Shown here piece by piece: positions 52,783 to 61,558 of a DNA stretch of 64,000 nucleotides. The position numbers and the translations under genes were made by a program. The notes under the pieces were generated by a model. That model saw only the letters and a list, made by a program, of their open reading frames with translations, was not told where the DNA came from and did not search any database. The stretch is from NCBI GenBank assembly GCA_035967665.1, contig JAYWLB010000076.1:62001-126000 (forward strand). Reading direction: 5' to 3'. The DNA is from Arctic95D-9 sp035967665. GTDB lineage: Bacteria; Verrucomicrobiota; Verrucomicrobiia; Verrucomicrobiales; DEV007. The first letter of the stretch is position 1. Each line of letters opens with the position of its first letter.

Positions 52783-53871
52783 GTGCACCTCTACCTCCAC
52801 ATCCCCTTCTGCCATCACATCTGCCCCTACTGTGCCTTCTACAAGCACCAGCCGGGAAAGTTGGCGAACCGGGATTTTGTTGAAGCAATTCTTGCCGAGG
52901 CAAAGCAGCGAAAGAGCGAAGTCCACACGCCGTTCAAAACCGTCTACTTCGGAGGCGGCACGCCGACACTGCTTTCCCCCACCCTGCTCCAGAGGCTCAT
53001 GGAGGGGCTCGCTGAGAACTTTAATCTGTCCCAAGTGCGCGAATACACTCTCGAAGCGAATCCCGCGACCTATGACCTGACAAAAGCACAACTGATGCGA
53101 AAGCTGGGAGCCAACCGTATCAGCCTCGGAGTGCAGTCGTTTCAACCTGACACGCTCAAAACACTGGGGCGCGATCACACTGCCGAAGACGCCATCACCG
53201 CCTTCAAAACACTTCGCGAGGCCGGATTCGGGAACCTCAGTATTGACCTCATGTTCTCGGTTCCCGGCCAGAACGCCGAAAGCTGGCAACGCGATCTCGA
53301 TCAGGCCGTCTCCCTGCAGCCCGAACACTTTTCCGCTTACAACCTCACTTACGAAGAGGACACCGAGTTCATGCAACGGCATGAAAAGGGCGAGCTCGAT
53401 ACGAACGAAGACCGCGACGCCGACCTTTTCTACCAGGGAATCGACTTCCTCGAGACAAAGGGTTTTTCCCACTACGAGATTTCAAACTACGCAAAGCCCG
53501 GTTTTGAATCGCAACACAATCAAGCCTACTGGACCGGAAACGACTACCTCGGCCTCGGGCCCGGCGCAGTCTCCACCATCGGCGGCCAGCGCTGGAAAAC
53601 CGTCCCTGACACTGCCGCCTACGTGAAGCGATCTTCGAGTGGCATCGATACGCGAACCGAGATTGAAATCCTCACTGATGAAGACCGCCGCATCGAAGCG
53701 ATCGCACTCCGCCTGCGAACCCGAAAGGGCTGCCCGACAGGGTTGCTTCCCACACCCAACCCTGTTGAGTCATTGACCCAACAGGGTTTAATCCTCGAAA
53801 AAGACGGATTCATCACCCTGACGAGGGCTGGAAAATCCCTCGCTGATCCGATTGCATCCGAATTGATCTAG
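52783..53871 (+). CDS. hemW: HemW-like radical SAM protein
   Basis: A 362-residue protein starting with GTG at 52783. The radical SAM cluster motif is C10-x3-C14-x2-C17 (FCHHICPYCAF), followed by YFGGGTPTLL and the HemN/HemW stretch ANRISLGVQSFQ. HemW proteins are haem chaperones related to oxygen-independent coproporphyrinogen oxidase; the extra Cys of true HemN is absent, which favours HemW. Residues about 323-340 (PTPNPVESLTQQG) are encoded by the palindromic repeat at 53737-53788 and look like an in-frame insertion in the C-terminal domain. Confidence 0.9.
   Translation: MHLYLHIPFCHHICPYCAFYKHQPGKLANRDFVEAILAEAKQRKSEVHTPFKTVYFGGGTPTLLSPTLLQRLMEGLAENFNLSQVREYTLEANPATYDLTKAQLMRKLGANRISLGVQSFQPDTLKTLGRDHTAEDAITAFKTLREAGFGNLSIDLMFSVPGQNAESWQRDLDQAVSLQPEHFSAYNLTYEEDTEFMQRHEKGELDTNEDRDADLFYQGIDFLETKGFSHYEISNYAKPGFESQHNQAYWTGNDYLGLGPGAVSTIGGQRWKTVPDTAAYVKRSSSGIDTRTEIEILTDEDRRIEAIALRLRTRKGCPTGLLPTPNPVESLTQQGLILEKDGFITLTRAGKSLADPIASELI
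53737..53788. repeat. Palindromic dispersed repeat inside the HemW-like gene
   Basis: Three copies of the CAACCCTGT core, in alternating directions. ACAGGGTTG (53737-53745) faces CAACCCTGT (53757-53765). The latter begins a 31-base near-perfect palindrome (53758-53788) whose minus-strand half is the full AACCCTGTTGGGT. Confidence 0.75.
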
Positions 53872-53911
53872 ATCCGTTCCAGAGACCGGCACCTAAAGGG
53901 AAGTCCCCGGA

Positions 53912-54490
53912 TCAATCAGGTTTTGGCACCGTTTTGTTGAGCCTCACAAAAATCTTCTCTTCACCGTTGATCTCCCCCGTCCCGGTTTTGATCTCATCGT
54001 CGATTTTCAGATCAATTTTTCCGCTGCCGTTGAAACCTCCAAAGTAAAGCGTCAGGATCCCCCGCCGCGATATTTCCCAGCGATCAATCGTGGACTGGCC
54101 ACCCCGCTTCACGATCCCCTCTTCGCCCAGCTCCCAGAACATGCCGTTGGGTGATCTCCAGAGAGTGCCCTCCACCTCCTCTTCCGACCAGCGCTTCTGT
54201 TGTTCCCCGTGGGAAGCCATGCCCTCTTCGACGAGAGCGGTGAGTCGTTCGATTTCACTCATGATTGCGACGCCCCCTTCGAGATCCCCCGACTGGTTGG
54301 CGTCTTCAAACTGCTTCCGCAAAACCAGAATCACCTCCGACCGCTTCTTCGAAATCTCCTCCTGAAGTTTGACCTGTTCCTCCAGTTCCCATTCATTCAA
54401 CTTTTCAATCAGTGCCTCCGATTCCCCGGGAAGTTCCGCATACAACGGCAAGACGATTCCAATCAATAAACTATAGACAACTCGTTTCAT
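53912..54490 (-). CDS. Exported coiled-coil protein, unknown
   Basis: A 192-residue protein with a signal peptide (1-19). A coiled coil (about 25-95, LNEWELEEQVKLQEEISKK at its start) is followed by a small beta-rich domain (about 105-185) with WRSPNGMFWELGEEG and LTLYFGGFNG. No family recognised. Monocistronic. Confidence 0.6.
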   Translation of the reverse strand: MKRVVYSLLIGIVLPLYAELPGESEALIEKLNEWELEEQVKLQEEISKKRSEVILVLRKQFEDANQSGDLEGGVAIMSEIERLTALVEEGMASHGEQQKRWSEEEVEGTLWRSPNGMFWELGEEGIVKRGGQSTIDRWEISRRGILTLYFGGFNGSGKIDLKIDDEIKTGTGEINGEEKIFVRLNKTVPKPD

Positions 54491-54701
54491 TTTCTTCAGA
54501 TCTTTACCTTCTTCTTATTACACTTTTGTATGAGCAGTTTTAGATAGTGGCAAGTCTTAAGCCACCCCGTTCAGGGATCCCGGGATCACCCCCGTCTCCT
54601 CAAAAAGCAGTGGAACACTCACGGCAAGCCTGCGAAAGCACGCGATAAAGAGGGAGCAATCCACTTGCCGATCCGCTCCCCCACCCCTTACCATTGCAAC
54701 G

Positions 54702-55526
54702 ATGAATAGCCATTCCCTTTCCGATCATCCCTTTCGCATCCCTCATGGAAAACAAGTCTCTGTGGAGGAAATGCCGACGCGCGACGAATCTCTTTTCCCC
54801 GTCAGCAAAAAGGAAGGCAAAAAGCTCTTTGCCGAACTCGAGGCGGAAATCGATGAACTCCAGGTGCGCCTCTACGCCGAGGGCAAACACAGACTCCTCG
54901 TTATTTTTCAGGCGATGGATACAGGAGGAAAAGACGGGACGATTCGCAGTGTCTTCAATCCGATGGATCCCCAGGGAATCCGCGTCGCCTCTTTCAAACG
55001 CCCCAGTTCAAAGGAACTCGCACACGACTACCTCTGGCGTGTGCACAGCGAAGTGCCGGGAAATGGCGAGACCGTGATATTCAATCGCAGCCACTACGAA
55101 GACATCGTCGCCGTCCGCGTCCGCGAGATTTTTCCCGAATCGAAATGGCGGAAACGCTACAATCACATCGTCAATTTTGAACAGATGCTGGCCGACGAGG
55201 GCACCACGATTGTGAAAATCTTTCTCAACATCTCGCACGACGAACAAAAAGAACGTCTCCAGGCGCGACTCGACGAACCGGATAAAAACTGGAAGTTCAA
55301 TCCGGGTGATCTCGATGACAGAGCCCTCTGGCCAAAATTCATGACCGCTTACAACGAGGTCTTCGAGAAAACCAGCACCGACACCGCCCCCTGGTATGTC
55401 ATTCCCGCGGACCGGAAATGGTATCGCAATATCGTCGTCGCGGACATCATTGCGAAGACCTTGAAAAATCTCGATATGAAATATCCGCCAGTTGATTTCG
55501 ATCCCAACTCGATCACGATCAAATAG
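54702..55526 (+). CDS. ppk2: Polyphosphate kinase 2 family protein
   Basis: A 274-residue cytoplasmic P-loop enzyme that transfers phosphate between polyphosphate and nucleotides. The Walker A-like AMDTGGKDGT is at about 71-80, followed by VASFKRPSSKELAHDYLWR, the lid and the FNRSHYEDIVAVRV Walker B region, then KIFLNISHDEQKERLQARL. Length and motifs fit the single-domain class I or III PPK2. Nearby genes (sulfatase, PHP) do not indicate which nucleotide is preferred. Confidence 0.92.
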   Translation: MNSHSLSDHPFRIPHGKQVSVEEMPTRDESLFPVSKKEGKKLFAELEAEIDELQVRLYAEGKHRLLVIFQAMDTGGKDGTIRSVFNPMDPQGIRVASFKRPSSKELAHDYLWRVHSEVPGNGETVIFNRSHYEDIVAVRVREIFPESKWRKRYNHIVNFEQMLADEGTTIVKIFLNISHDEQKERLQARLDEPDKNWKFNPGDLDDRALWPKFMTAYNEVFEKTSTDTAPWYVIPADRKWYRNIVVADIIAKTLKNLDMKYPPVDFDPNSITIK

Positions 55527-55544
55527 CACTGAATTTTCCCTTTC

Positions 55545-57110
55545 ATGAAATCACTCCTCGTTCTTGCCGGTCTCCTCTGCGTCTTCTCCGTGAATGCAGA
55601 TGAGCGCCCTAACATCCTCTTCGCCATTTCCGACGACCAGTCCTGGCCCCACGCCGGCGCCTATGGAACGGAATGGGTAAAAACCCCCGGCTTTGACCGC
55701 GTCGCCCGCGAAGGACTCCTCTTCCACAACGCCTTCACTCCCAATGCAAAATGCGCCCCGAGCCGCGCCTGCATCATTACCGGTCGGAACTCGTGGCAAT
55801 TGGAAGAGGCCGCCAACCACATGCCCTATTTCCCTCTTAAGTTCACCTCCTACGTGGAGGCGCTCGACCGTAAGGCCGGCTATTTTGTGGGCATGACAGG
55901 CAAAGGCTGGGCACCGGGAAAGGCCCTCGATGCCGATGGCAAGCCGAGACAGATGAACGGCAGGCCCTACAACAAACACAAGGCGAAGCCACCCGCAGAT
56001 TTCATCTCCAACAACGACTACGCAGCCAACTTCGGTGACTTTTTAGCCGACGCAGACAAGTCGGGGAAACCCTGGGCATTCTGGTACGGCGGCACCGAAC
56101 CGCACCGCGCCTACGAGTATGAAGCCGGTGTCAAAAAGGGCGGCAAGAGTCTCTCCGATATCGACCGGGTTCCCGGTTTCTGGCCGGACAACGACGTGGT
56201 CCGAAACGACATGCTCGACTACGCGTTTGAGATCGAACATTTCGACAATCACCTCGTTCGCATCATCGAGATGCTGGAGAAGGCGGGACAGCTCGACAAC
56301 ACCATCATCCTTGTGACCTCGGACAACGGAATGCCCTTTCCCCGCGTCAAAGGAAACGAGTATCTCCTTTCCAACCACCTTCCTCTTGCAGTGATGTGGC
56401 CGAAAGGCATCAAAAACCCCGGCCGCGAGATTCAGGATTTCGTGAGCTTCATCGACTTCGCGCCGACCTTCCTCGAGGTCGCCGAACTGGCACCGGAGGA
56501 CTCAACCATGGCTGCCTTGAGCGGAAAAAGCCTCGTCCCGATTTTCAAATCGGAGAAAGCCGGGCAGGTCGAGCCGGAACGCGACCATGTTCTCATTGGA
56601 AAAGAGCGTCACGACGCAGGCCGTCCGAATGACTGGGGCTATCCCGTCCGCGGTATCGTCACCGACAAGTGGCTCTACCTTCGCAACTACGAAACGGATC
56701 GCTGGCCTGCGGGAGATCCCGTCACCGGCTACCTCAACACCGACGGAAGTCCGACAAAGACCTGGATTCTCGATGCCCGCCGCGACGGTTCCAACACCGA
56801 CTTCTGGAAAATGAACTTCGGCAAACTCCCCGAAGAGGAACTCTACCGGATCGACGTCGATCCTGACTGCATCAACAATCTCGCCGAAGCGAAGGCACAC
56901 GAAGAACTCAAAGAACAGCTTTCAGCGCAAATGATCGCCGCTCTCGAAGCGCAGGAGGACCCGCGCATGGAAGGCAAAGGCTCCATTTTCGACAACTACG
57001 AAATCTCGACCGATTCACTCAATTTCTACGAGCGCTTCACGACCGGCCAACCCACTCGAGCAGGTTGGGTGAACCCCGGTGACTTCGAGAAAGAGACGCT
57101 CGAAGACTGA
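55545..57110 (+). CDS. Exported sulfatase
   Basis: A 521-residue alkaline-phosphatase-superfamily enzyme with a signal peptide (1-18). The sulfatase signature CAPSRACIITGR has C70, which must be turned to formylglycine by a maturase (not in the window). Metal ligands include D30 and D31 in ISDDQSW and the later DNGMPFPRVKG. It should release sulfate from a sulfated glycan or other ester. Sulfatases are greatly expanded in marine Verrucomicrobia and Planctomycetes. It starts 18 bases after ppk2 and is followed 21 bases later by a secreted PHP phosphoesterase. Confidence 0.92.
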   Translation: MKSLLVLAGLLCVFSVNADERPNILFAISDDQSWPHAGAYGTEWVKTPGFDRVAREGLLFHNAFTPNAKCAPSRACIITGRNSWQLEEAANHMPYFPLKFTSYVEALDRKAGYFVGMTGKGWAPGKALDADGKPRQMNGRPYNKHKAKPPADFISNNDYAANFGDFLADADKSGKPWAFWYGGTEPHRAYEYEAGVKKGGKSLSDIDRVPGFWPDNDVVRNDMLDYAFEIEHFDNHLVRIIEMLEKAGQLDNTIILVTSDNGMPFPRVKGNEYLLSNHLPLAVMWPKGIKNPGREIQDFVSFIDFAPTFLEVAELAPEDSTMAALSGKSLVPIFKSEKAGQVEPERDHVLIGKERHDAGRPNDWGYPVRGIVTDKWLYLRNYETDRWPAGDPVTGYLNTDGSPTKTWILDARRDGSNTDFWKMNFGKLPEEELYRIDVDPDCINNLAEAKAHEELKEQLSAQMIAALEAQEDPRMEGKGSIFDNYEISTDSLNFYERFTTGQPTRAGWVNPGDFEKETLED

Positions 57111-57131
57111 TCCCCAACCCAACCCCCCACC

Positions 57132-58370
57132 ATGAAACGAAACCTCGCCATCACCCTCTCCCTGCTTCTTTCCGCGCCACTGATCCAAGCGGAAGACTAC
57201 GACACCCGGGCCTGGCTGAAAGGCAACACCCACACGCACAGCCTCTGGAGCGATGGCAACGATTTCCCCGAAATGATCATCGCCTGGTATCAGGAGAACG
57301 GATACGACTTCATCGGCCTGAGCGATCACAATGTGCTGCAGGAAGGTGAAAAATGGCTTTCCGTCGCTCAGATCAAAAAGAAGCAGCGCGCGATCGGCCG
57401 CGACGCGATCACGAAGTGTGAAGCCCGCTTTGGAAAAGACTGGATTCAATGGGAAACGCGGGGCGAAGAGAAAGGTATCCTTCTCAAGACTCTCGAACAG
57501 TGCAACGAAGAGCTCGGAAAGCCAGGGGAATTCTACCTCCTCCCCGCTGAAGAAATTTCCAACTCCGGCTCGGGAAAACCGGTTCACATCAATGCGATCA
57601 ACATCAAAGAAGTCATCCCCGCAGTGAAGGAAGACAACGAGTCGGCGCAGGAAGTGATGCGACGCAGCATGAAGGCGGTGAAGGCACGCGCCAAAGAAAC
57701 GGGCCGCCCCATTCTCGCCCATCTCAATCATCCCAACTTTCAGTGGGCGCTCACGGCAGAGGACCTCGCCGCAGTCGCCGAGGGAGACTATTTTGAAGTC
57801 TACAACGGTCATCCCGGCATCAATCACCTCGGCGACGAGACACGTCCCGGAGACGAGAGAATCTGGGACATCGCCAACACGATTCGCATCGCAGAGATGA
57901 AAGCGGCTCCGCTCAAAGCTGTCGCAACCGACGACTCGCACACCTACCACGGCGGGGATGTCTCTCCCGGCCGGGGCTGGATCATGGTGGGAGCTGACGC
58001 CCTCAACGGAGACGAGATTGTCATCGCGATGGAGAAAGGCGAATTCTACTCCAGCAGCGGCGTGACTTTCGACCGAATCAGCTTTGATGAAAACTCACGG
58101 AAACTGACCGTGGAAATCACTCCTGCTGAAGGTGTCGAATACACCACCGAATTCATCGGAACCCGCGACAGCTACGACGCGGCGGCCGGGGAAACCGGTA
58201 TCGGCGAAGTCTTCGCAAGCGTGAAAGGGAACACCGCCAGCTTTGCGATGCCCGATGACGCGCTCTACCTTCGAGCCACCGTGACGTCGAGCCGCAAGCA
58301 CGTGAATCCCTCATTCGAAGGTCAGATGCAGCAAGCCTGGACTCAGGCTGTCGGCTGGGAAGCGAAATAA
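57132..58370 (+). CDS. Exported PHP-domain phosphoesterase-like protein
   Basis: A 412-residue protein with a signal peptide (1-20). The PHP metal motifs are NTHTHSLWSDG (H34, H36) and IGLSDHN (D65, H66); later HLNHPNF, EVYNGHPG and TDDSHTYHG supply the remaining ligands. The C-terminal 90 residues form a beta domain. Secreted PHP proteins are thought to hydrolyse phosphate esters or related bonds. The gene follows the sulfatase closely, so both may act on the same extracellular polymer. Confidence 0.82.
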   Translation: MKRNLAITLSLLLSAPLIQAEDYDTRAWLKGNTHTHSLWSDGNDFPEMIIAWYQENGYDFIGLSDHNVLQEGEKWLSVAQIKKKQRAIGRDAITKCEARFGKDWIQWETRGEEKGILLKTLEQCNEELGKPGEFYLLPAEEISNSGSGKPVHINAINIKEVIPAVKEDNESAQEVMRRSMKAVKARAKETGRPILAHLNHPNFQWALTAEDLAAVAEGDYFEVYNGHPGINHLGDETRPGDERIWDIANTIRIAEMKAAPLKAVATDDSHTYHGGDVSPGRGWIMVGADALNGDEIVIAMEKGEFYSSSGVTFDRISFDENSRKLTVEITPAEGVEYTTEFIGTRDSYDAAAGETGIGEVFASVKGNTASFAMPDDALYLRATVTSSRKHVNPSFEGQMQQAWTQAVGWEAK

Positions 58371-58406
58371 AACGTTGAAGCTTCCGAAACGTCATCGATG
58401 GACGCC

Positions 58407-58591
58407 GTAGAGGAATGAAACTCATTTCAACTTCGCGGCCCAATCGCCCGATGCTCTGATAGGAAGGAATCCTCCTTCCTCTACCTCTTTCCGAACTTCC
58501 ATCGGCGCACGCCGTAGAGGAATGAAACTCATTCCAACTTCGCTGCCCAATCGCCCGAGGCCCTGAGGGGAAGGAATCATCCTTCCTCTAC
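58407..58591. repeat. Two direct copies of a 78-bp palindromic element
   Basis: Copy A is 58407-58484 and copy B 58514-58591, a 107-base period. Each begins GTAGAGGA and ends TCCTCTAC (inverted). Each also contains two inner hairpins of the GGAATGAAACTCATTCC and GGAAGGAATCATCCTTCC kind. They differ at a few positions. They lie between the convergent PHP and menE genes. Confidence 0.8.
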
Positions 58592-58608
58592 CTCTTTTCG
58601 AAACACCC

Positions 58609-59754
58609 TCAAAATAGCGATTCGAGCTTCTTCCGATCCACCTTCCCGATTTCAGTTCGAGGCAATTCGGATACCGCCCGCACCTCCGCGATTTGTTCAA
58701 TCCGGGGACAGGTGCGGTTGTAAAGCTCGAGCCATTGATCCGAATTCTCCCGGGGTCCCTCGCAAACAGCAACAAGCCGTGTTCCGAGCCTCGCATCCGG
58801 AAGCGGAATGACGACCACCCCCTCCCAATCTGAGCCCGCGAGCGATTCCACTTTCGAAAGCGAGACCAATTCGCCTAACACTTTCACCAAATCATCAACC
58901 CGGTGACAAAACCGAAGTAAACTTGGACGTCGATTCTCAGGATCATCTCGCAAGGTTACGACATCGCTCGTTGCAAAAAATCCGTTATCCGGGGCCGCTT
59001 CGCGAAACGTCCAGTGCCCATCGTTTTTCGTGGCGTATCCGCTGAATAAAGCCTTCCCGCGAATCTCAAGCACACCGGAGGTTTCATTGATGCGGACGTT
59101 CCATCCCGGAAGAACGGGTAACCCCGCACTACTCCACAACTTGTTCGCACCGTCAAAGCTCGTCGCAATCTGAGATCCCGCCTCGGACATTCCATAGGTC
59201 GGCCAAACCGGCCACCCCAGGTCAGTTGCCCGCTCAACAAGACGTTTGGAGATTCTCCCTCCTCCGAGGAAGAGCCCTCTCAAACTCTCAGGGCTCCGCG
59301 TTCCGGAAGCCACGAGATCATGCAGGTGCACCGGAGTAAGCGATGTCAGAGTAGCGCCTGATTTCTCAAGCGATTCCGCATAGCCCGCCCCGCGATTCCA
59401 TTCCATTGACTCCGGGATGACGACGCGACTCCCGGAGAGGACCGATCTCGCAAAGATACCCAATCCACCGACATGAAAGGTCGAGAGACCTCCCCACCAG
59501 ATATCGGAATCGGTCACATCGCACCAGTCATTCACCATCGCGGCGGAGGCCAGGAGAGCGGACTTTTTCAGGACGACGAACTTCGCCTCTCCACTCGACC
59601 CTGAAGTGGCTACCACGACAGCGGAGCCAATCCCCTGCTCTTCCAAAAGGAACTTATCCAACCCGTCGACGCCAAACCGAAGCTTCGGATTGAGTCGAAT
59701 ATCAATCCCGTCGCCATGCCAGTATTCGGCGGTGCTTAGTTGATTCGTTTCCAA
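58609..59754 (-). CDS. menE: o-Succinylbenzoate-CoA ligase
   Basis: A 381-residue acyl-adenylate enzyme, shorter than the 450-500 usual for the family. The AMP-binding motifs are SGSSGEAKFV, LGGGRIS and YGMSEAG. The C-terminal catalytic region ends with LPRTEIGKVDRKKL, which supplies the conserved lysine. It joins CoA to o-succinylbenzoate in menaquinone synthesis. The menC stop lies inside its start by 19 bases, confirming an operon. Low similarity to classical MenE is expected; the neighbours fix the call. Confidence 0.88.
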   Translation of the reverse strand: METNQLSTAEYWHGDGIDIRLNPKLRFGVDGLDKFLLEEQGIGSAVVVATSGSSGEAKFVVLKKSALLASAAMVNDWCDVTDSDIWWGGLSTFHVGGLGIFARSVLSGSRVVIPESMEWNRGAGYAESLEKSGATLTSLTPVHLHDLVASGTRSPESLRGLFLGGGRISKRLVERATDLGWPVWPTYGMSEAGSQIATSFDGANKLWSSAGLPVLPGWNVRINETSGVLEIRGKALFSGYATKNDGHWTFREAAPDNGFFATSDVVTLRDDPENRRPSLLRFCHRVDDLVKVLGELVSLSKVESLAGSDWEGVVVIPLPDARLGTRLVAVCEGPRENSDQWLELYNRTCPRIEQIAEVRAVSELPRTEIGKVDRKKLESLF

Positions 59755-60653
59755 GGCAGTTTCTCTAACAAGTCATCAAATCCCAGACCGGTTCCCTCAA
59801 CGGGAAGCAGGCGCGGTCCGTCGGTTTGAATTCTCTCAAAAAATTCATCCTTTTCAAAGCAGCGATGAGTCAGCAAACCGCACGAAACAAGTTTTTCATC
59901 ATTGGTATGATGTGAAGCCACCATACCGGCAAACATCTGCCCGACAGCATGATCCATGTAGGACGTCACCGCGAAGCGCGATTGATAGTTGGGAAAATCC
60001 GAGAGGTAGCCCGGCTTCATCACATAGATATCACCGAGACGATAGCGGGCCACGAGATCCCGGTCCACCGCGACAGGAACTTTACTGTCGCGTAGATCCG
60101 TCCAGCCATCCTCCGTCCACATCTCAGGATCCTCGACCATGAGGATGGCCTCCTTTTCGAATTCATCGAGAGAGTTCCAGAACGCCAGAAAGCCCCCCGG
60201 TTGAAGCGACTCATTAAAATCAAGATTCAGCCGAAACCCGGCGTCCAGCCAAAGTCGCATGATCTTGCGAACCGCGTCGAGGTCCGGGGAGCCTTTGATC
60301 TTCGCAATCCGAAACCCCTGCGCTTTCGCCGACCCGGGATCATCCCCCGCCATCACGAGCCAATGGCTGGGCGGAATATCATCCTCATACATGGAGAGCC
60401 CCTCCCTTCGGTAAACCCCGTCGATTTCGGCACATTCCAACGCGGCATCGACCAGAGGCGTCGAGCCGCCGTATTTCAGTCGCTCCAATTGCGTTTCGAG
60501 CGGAGCATCTCCCAGCTCCGGCCATGGATGAATACAACCGTAGCCGTCCTTTGTCCGAATCAGCGCCCCCTCGTGCTCGCGACGTTCGCTTCGCGAGTTC
60601 AACGACTGAGCCGACGTCAATGTATAACGCGAGATGTAAATAGGAGCTTTCAC
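59736..60653 (-). CDS. menC: o-Succinylbenzoate synthase
   Basis: A 305-residue enolase-superfamily enzyme that dehydrates SHCHC to o-succinylbenzoate. GTG at 60653 overlaps the menA stop (GTGA) and is chosen over a longer frame buried in menA. Catalytic Lys lie in RIAKIKG and DIYVMKPG; metal ligands are in LNLDFNES, MVEDPE and AVDRD. Length is slightly short for the family. It stands between menA and menE. Confidence 0.88.
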   Translation of the reverse strand: MKAPIYISRYTLTSAQSLNSRSERREHEGALIRTKDGYGCIHPWPELGDAPLETQLERLKYGGSTPLVDAALECAEIDGVYRREGLSMYEDDIPPSHWLVMAGDDPGSAKAQGFRIAKIKGSPDLDAVRKIMRLWLDAGFRLNLDFNESLQPGGFLAFWNSLDEFEKEAILMVEDPEMWTEDGWTDLRDSKVPVAVDRDLVARYRLGDIYVMKPGYLSDFPNYQSRFAVTSYMDHAVGQMFAGMVASHHTNDEKLVSCGLLTHRCFEKDEFFERIQTDGPRLLPVEGTGLGFDDLLEKLPWKRIN

Positions 60654-61546
60654 TGTGACAAGGTGCGGAAATGCCACATCACGAGGAGACCGAAGACCAC
60701 GAGTTGCATTGCCGCGAGTCCGAGGAACCCGTTCAGAACCGCGCCGGGGAGATTTCGGAAAATGCCCCGGCAAATAATCCCGCTGAACAAAAAGGAAGTG
60801 AGAACCACGAGGTAATACAACAAATCTTTCCCGTCACGGGCATCGAGATGAATCGCCCAGAGAAACGCAGGCACGATACAAAAAGCGGCGATCTCCCAGC
60901 GGGCGAAAGTTTTCCCGAAACGAACCGCGAGAGTGCGCTTCCCGGTTTCCCTGTCTTCATCGACGTCGCGCAGATTATTGATCGCAATGAGGACGCTGGA
61001 ATAGAGTCCACACTGCCAGCCCAGCGTCCAGATTTCTTTGCCTCCGAGTTCTCCCGTCTGCACAAAGTAAGCCCCCTGCACCGCAACGAGACCGAAGAAG
61101 AGAATCACAAAAATTTCACCCATTCCCCGGTAGGCGAGTGGAAAAGGTCCACCGGTATAACCGTAGGCGAGGAATAACGAGATCAGCCCGATCACGAGAA
61201 TGATGGGGCCGCGCTCCATTACCAGAGGGATCGAAAAAAGCGCTGCGATGCCACAGCAAACGAACCCGCCAATCATGACGAGTTTCGGAGAAAGCATCCC
61301 CGAAGCTGAGACCCGCTTCGGTCCGGTTCGCTTTTCGGTATCGGCTCCTTTGCTGTGATCGATCGCGTCGTTGAACAGATTCGTCGCAATCTGAATCCAG
61401 ATGCAGCTGAATACGGTGAAGCGAAAGAGCGCCCACGAGCCTGTCTCAGGATCACCGTCCCACAGCACCGGCACCGAGCCCACCAGCACAGGTACCACCG
61501 CAGCGGGAAGTGTCTTCGGTCGTGCCGCCTGAAACCAGGATTTCAT
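60650..61546 (-). CDS. menA: 1,4-Dihydroxy-2-naphthoate polyprenyltransferase
   Basis: A 298-residue membrane enzyme of the UbiA family with about nine helices. It attaches the isoprenoid tail to dihydroxynaphthoate. The prenyl-diphosphate motif is NLFNDAIDHSKGAD and the second acidic motif is NNLRDVDEDRETGKRT. It follows menB by 12 bases. The third gene of the set starts by GTG over its stop. Confidence 0.94.
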   Translation of the reverse strand: MKSWFQAARPKTLPAAVVPVLVGSVPVLWDGDPETGSWALFRFTVFSCIWIQIATNLFNDAIDHSKGADTEKRTGPKRVSASGMLSPKLVMIGGFVCCGIAALFSIPLVMERGPIILVIGLISLFLAYGYTGGPFPLAYRGMGEIFVILFFGLVAVQGAYFVQTGELGGKEIWTLGWQCGLYSSVLIAINNLRDVDEDRETGKRTLAVRFGKTFARWEIAAFCIVPAFLWAIHLDARDGKDLLYYLVVLTSFLFSGIICRGIFRNLPGAVLNGFLGLAAMQLVVFGLLVMWHFRTLSQ

Positions 61547-61558
61547 CTCACTGGAAAG

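Noticed and set aside
58407..58591. The two repeat copies as a CRISPR array
   Set aside because: Only two long, internally palindromic copies with a 29-base gap, and no cas genes.
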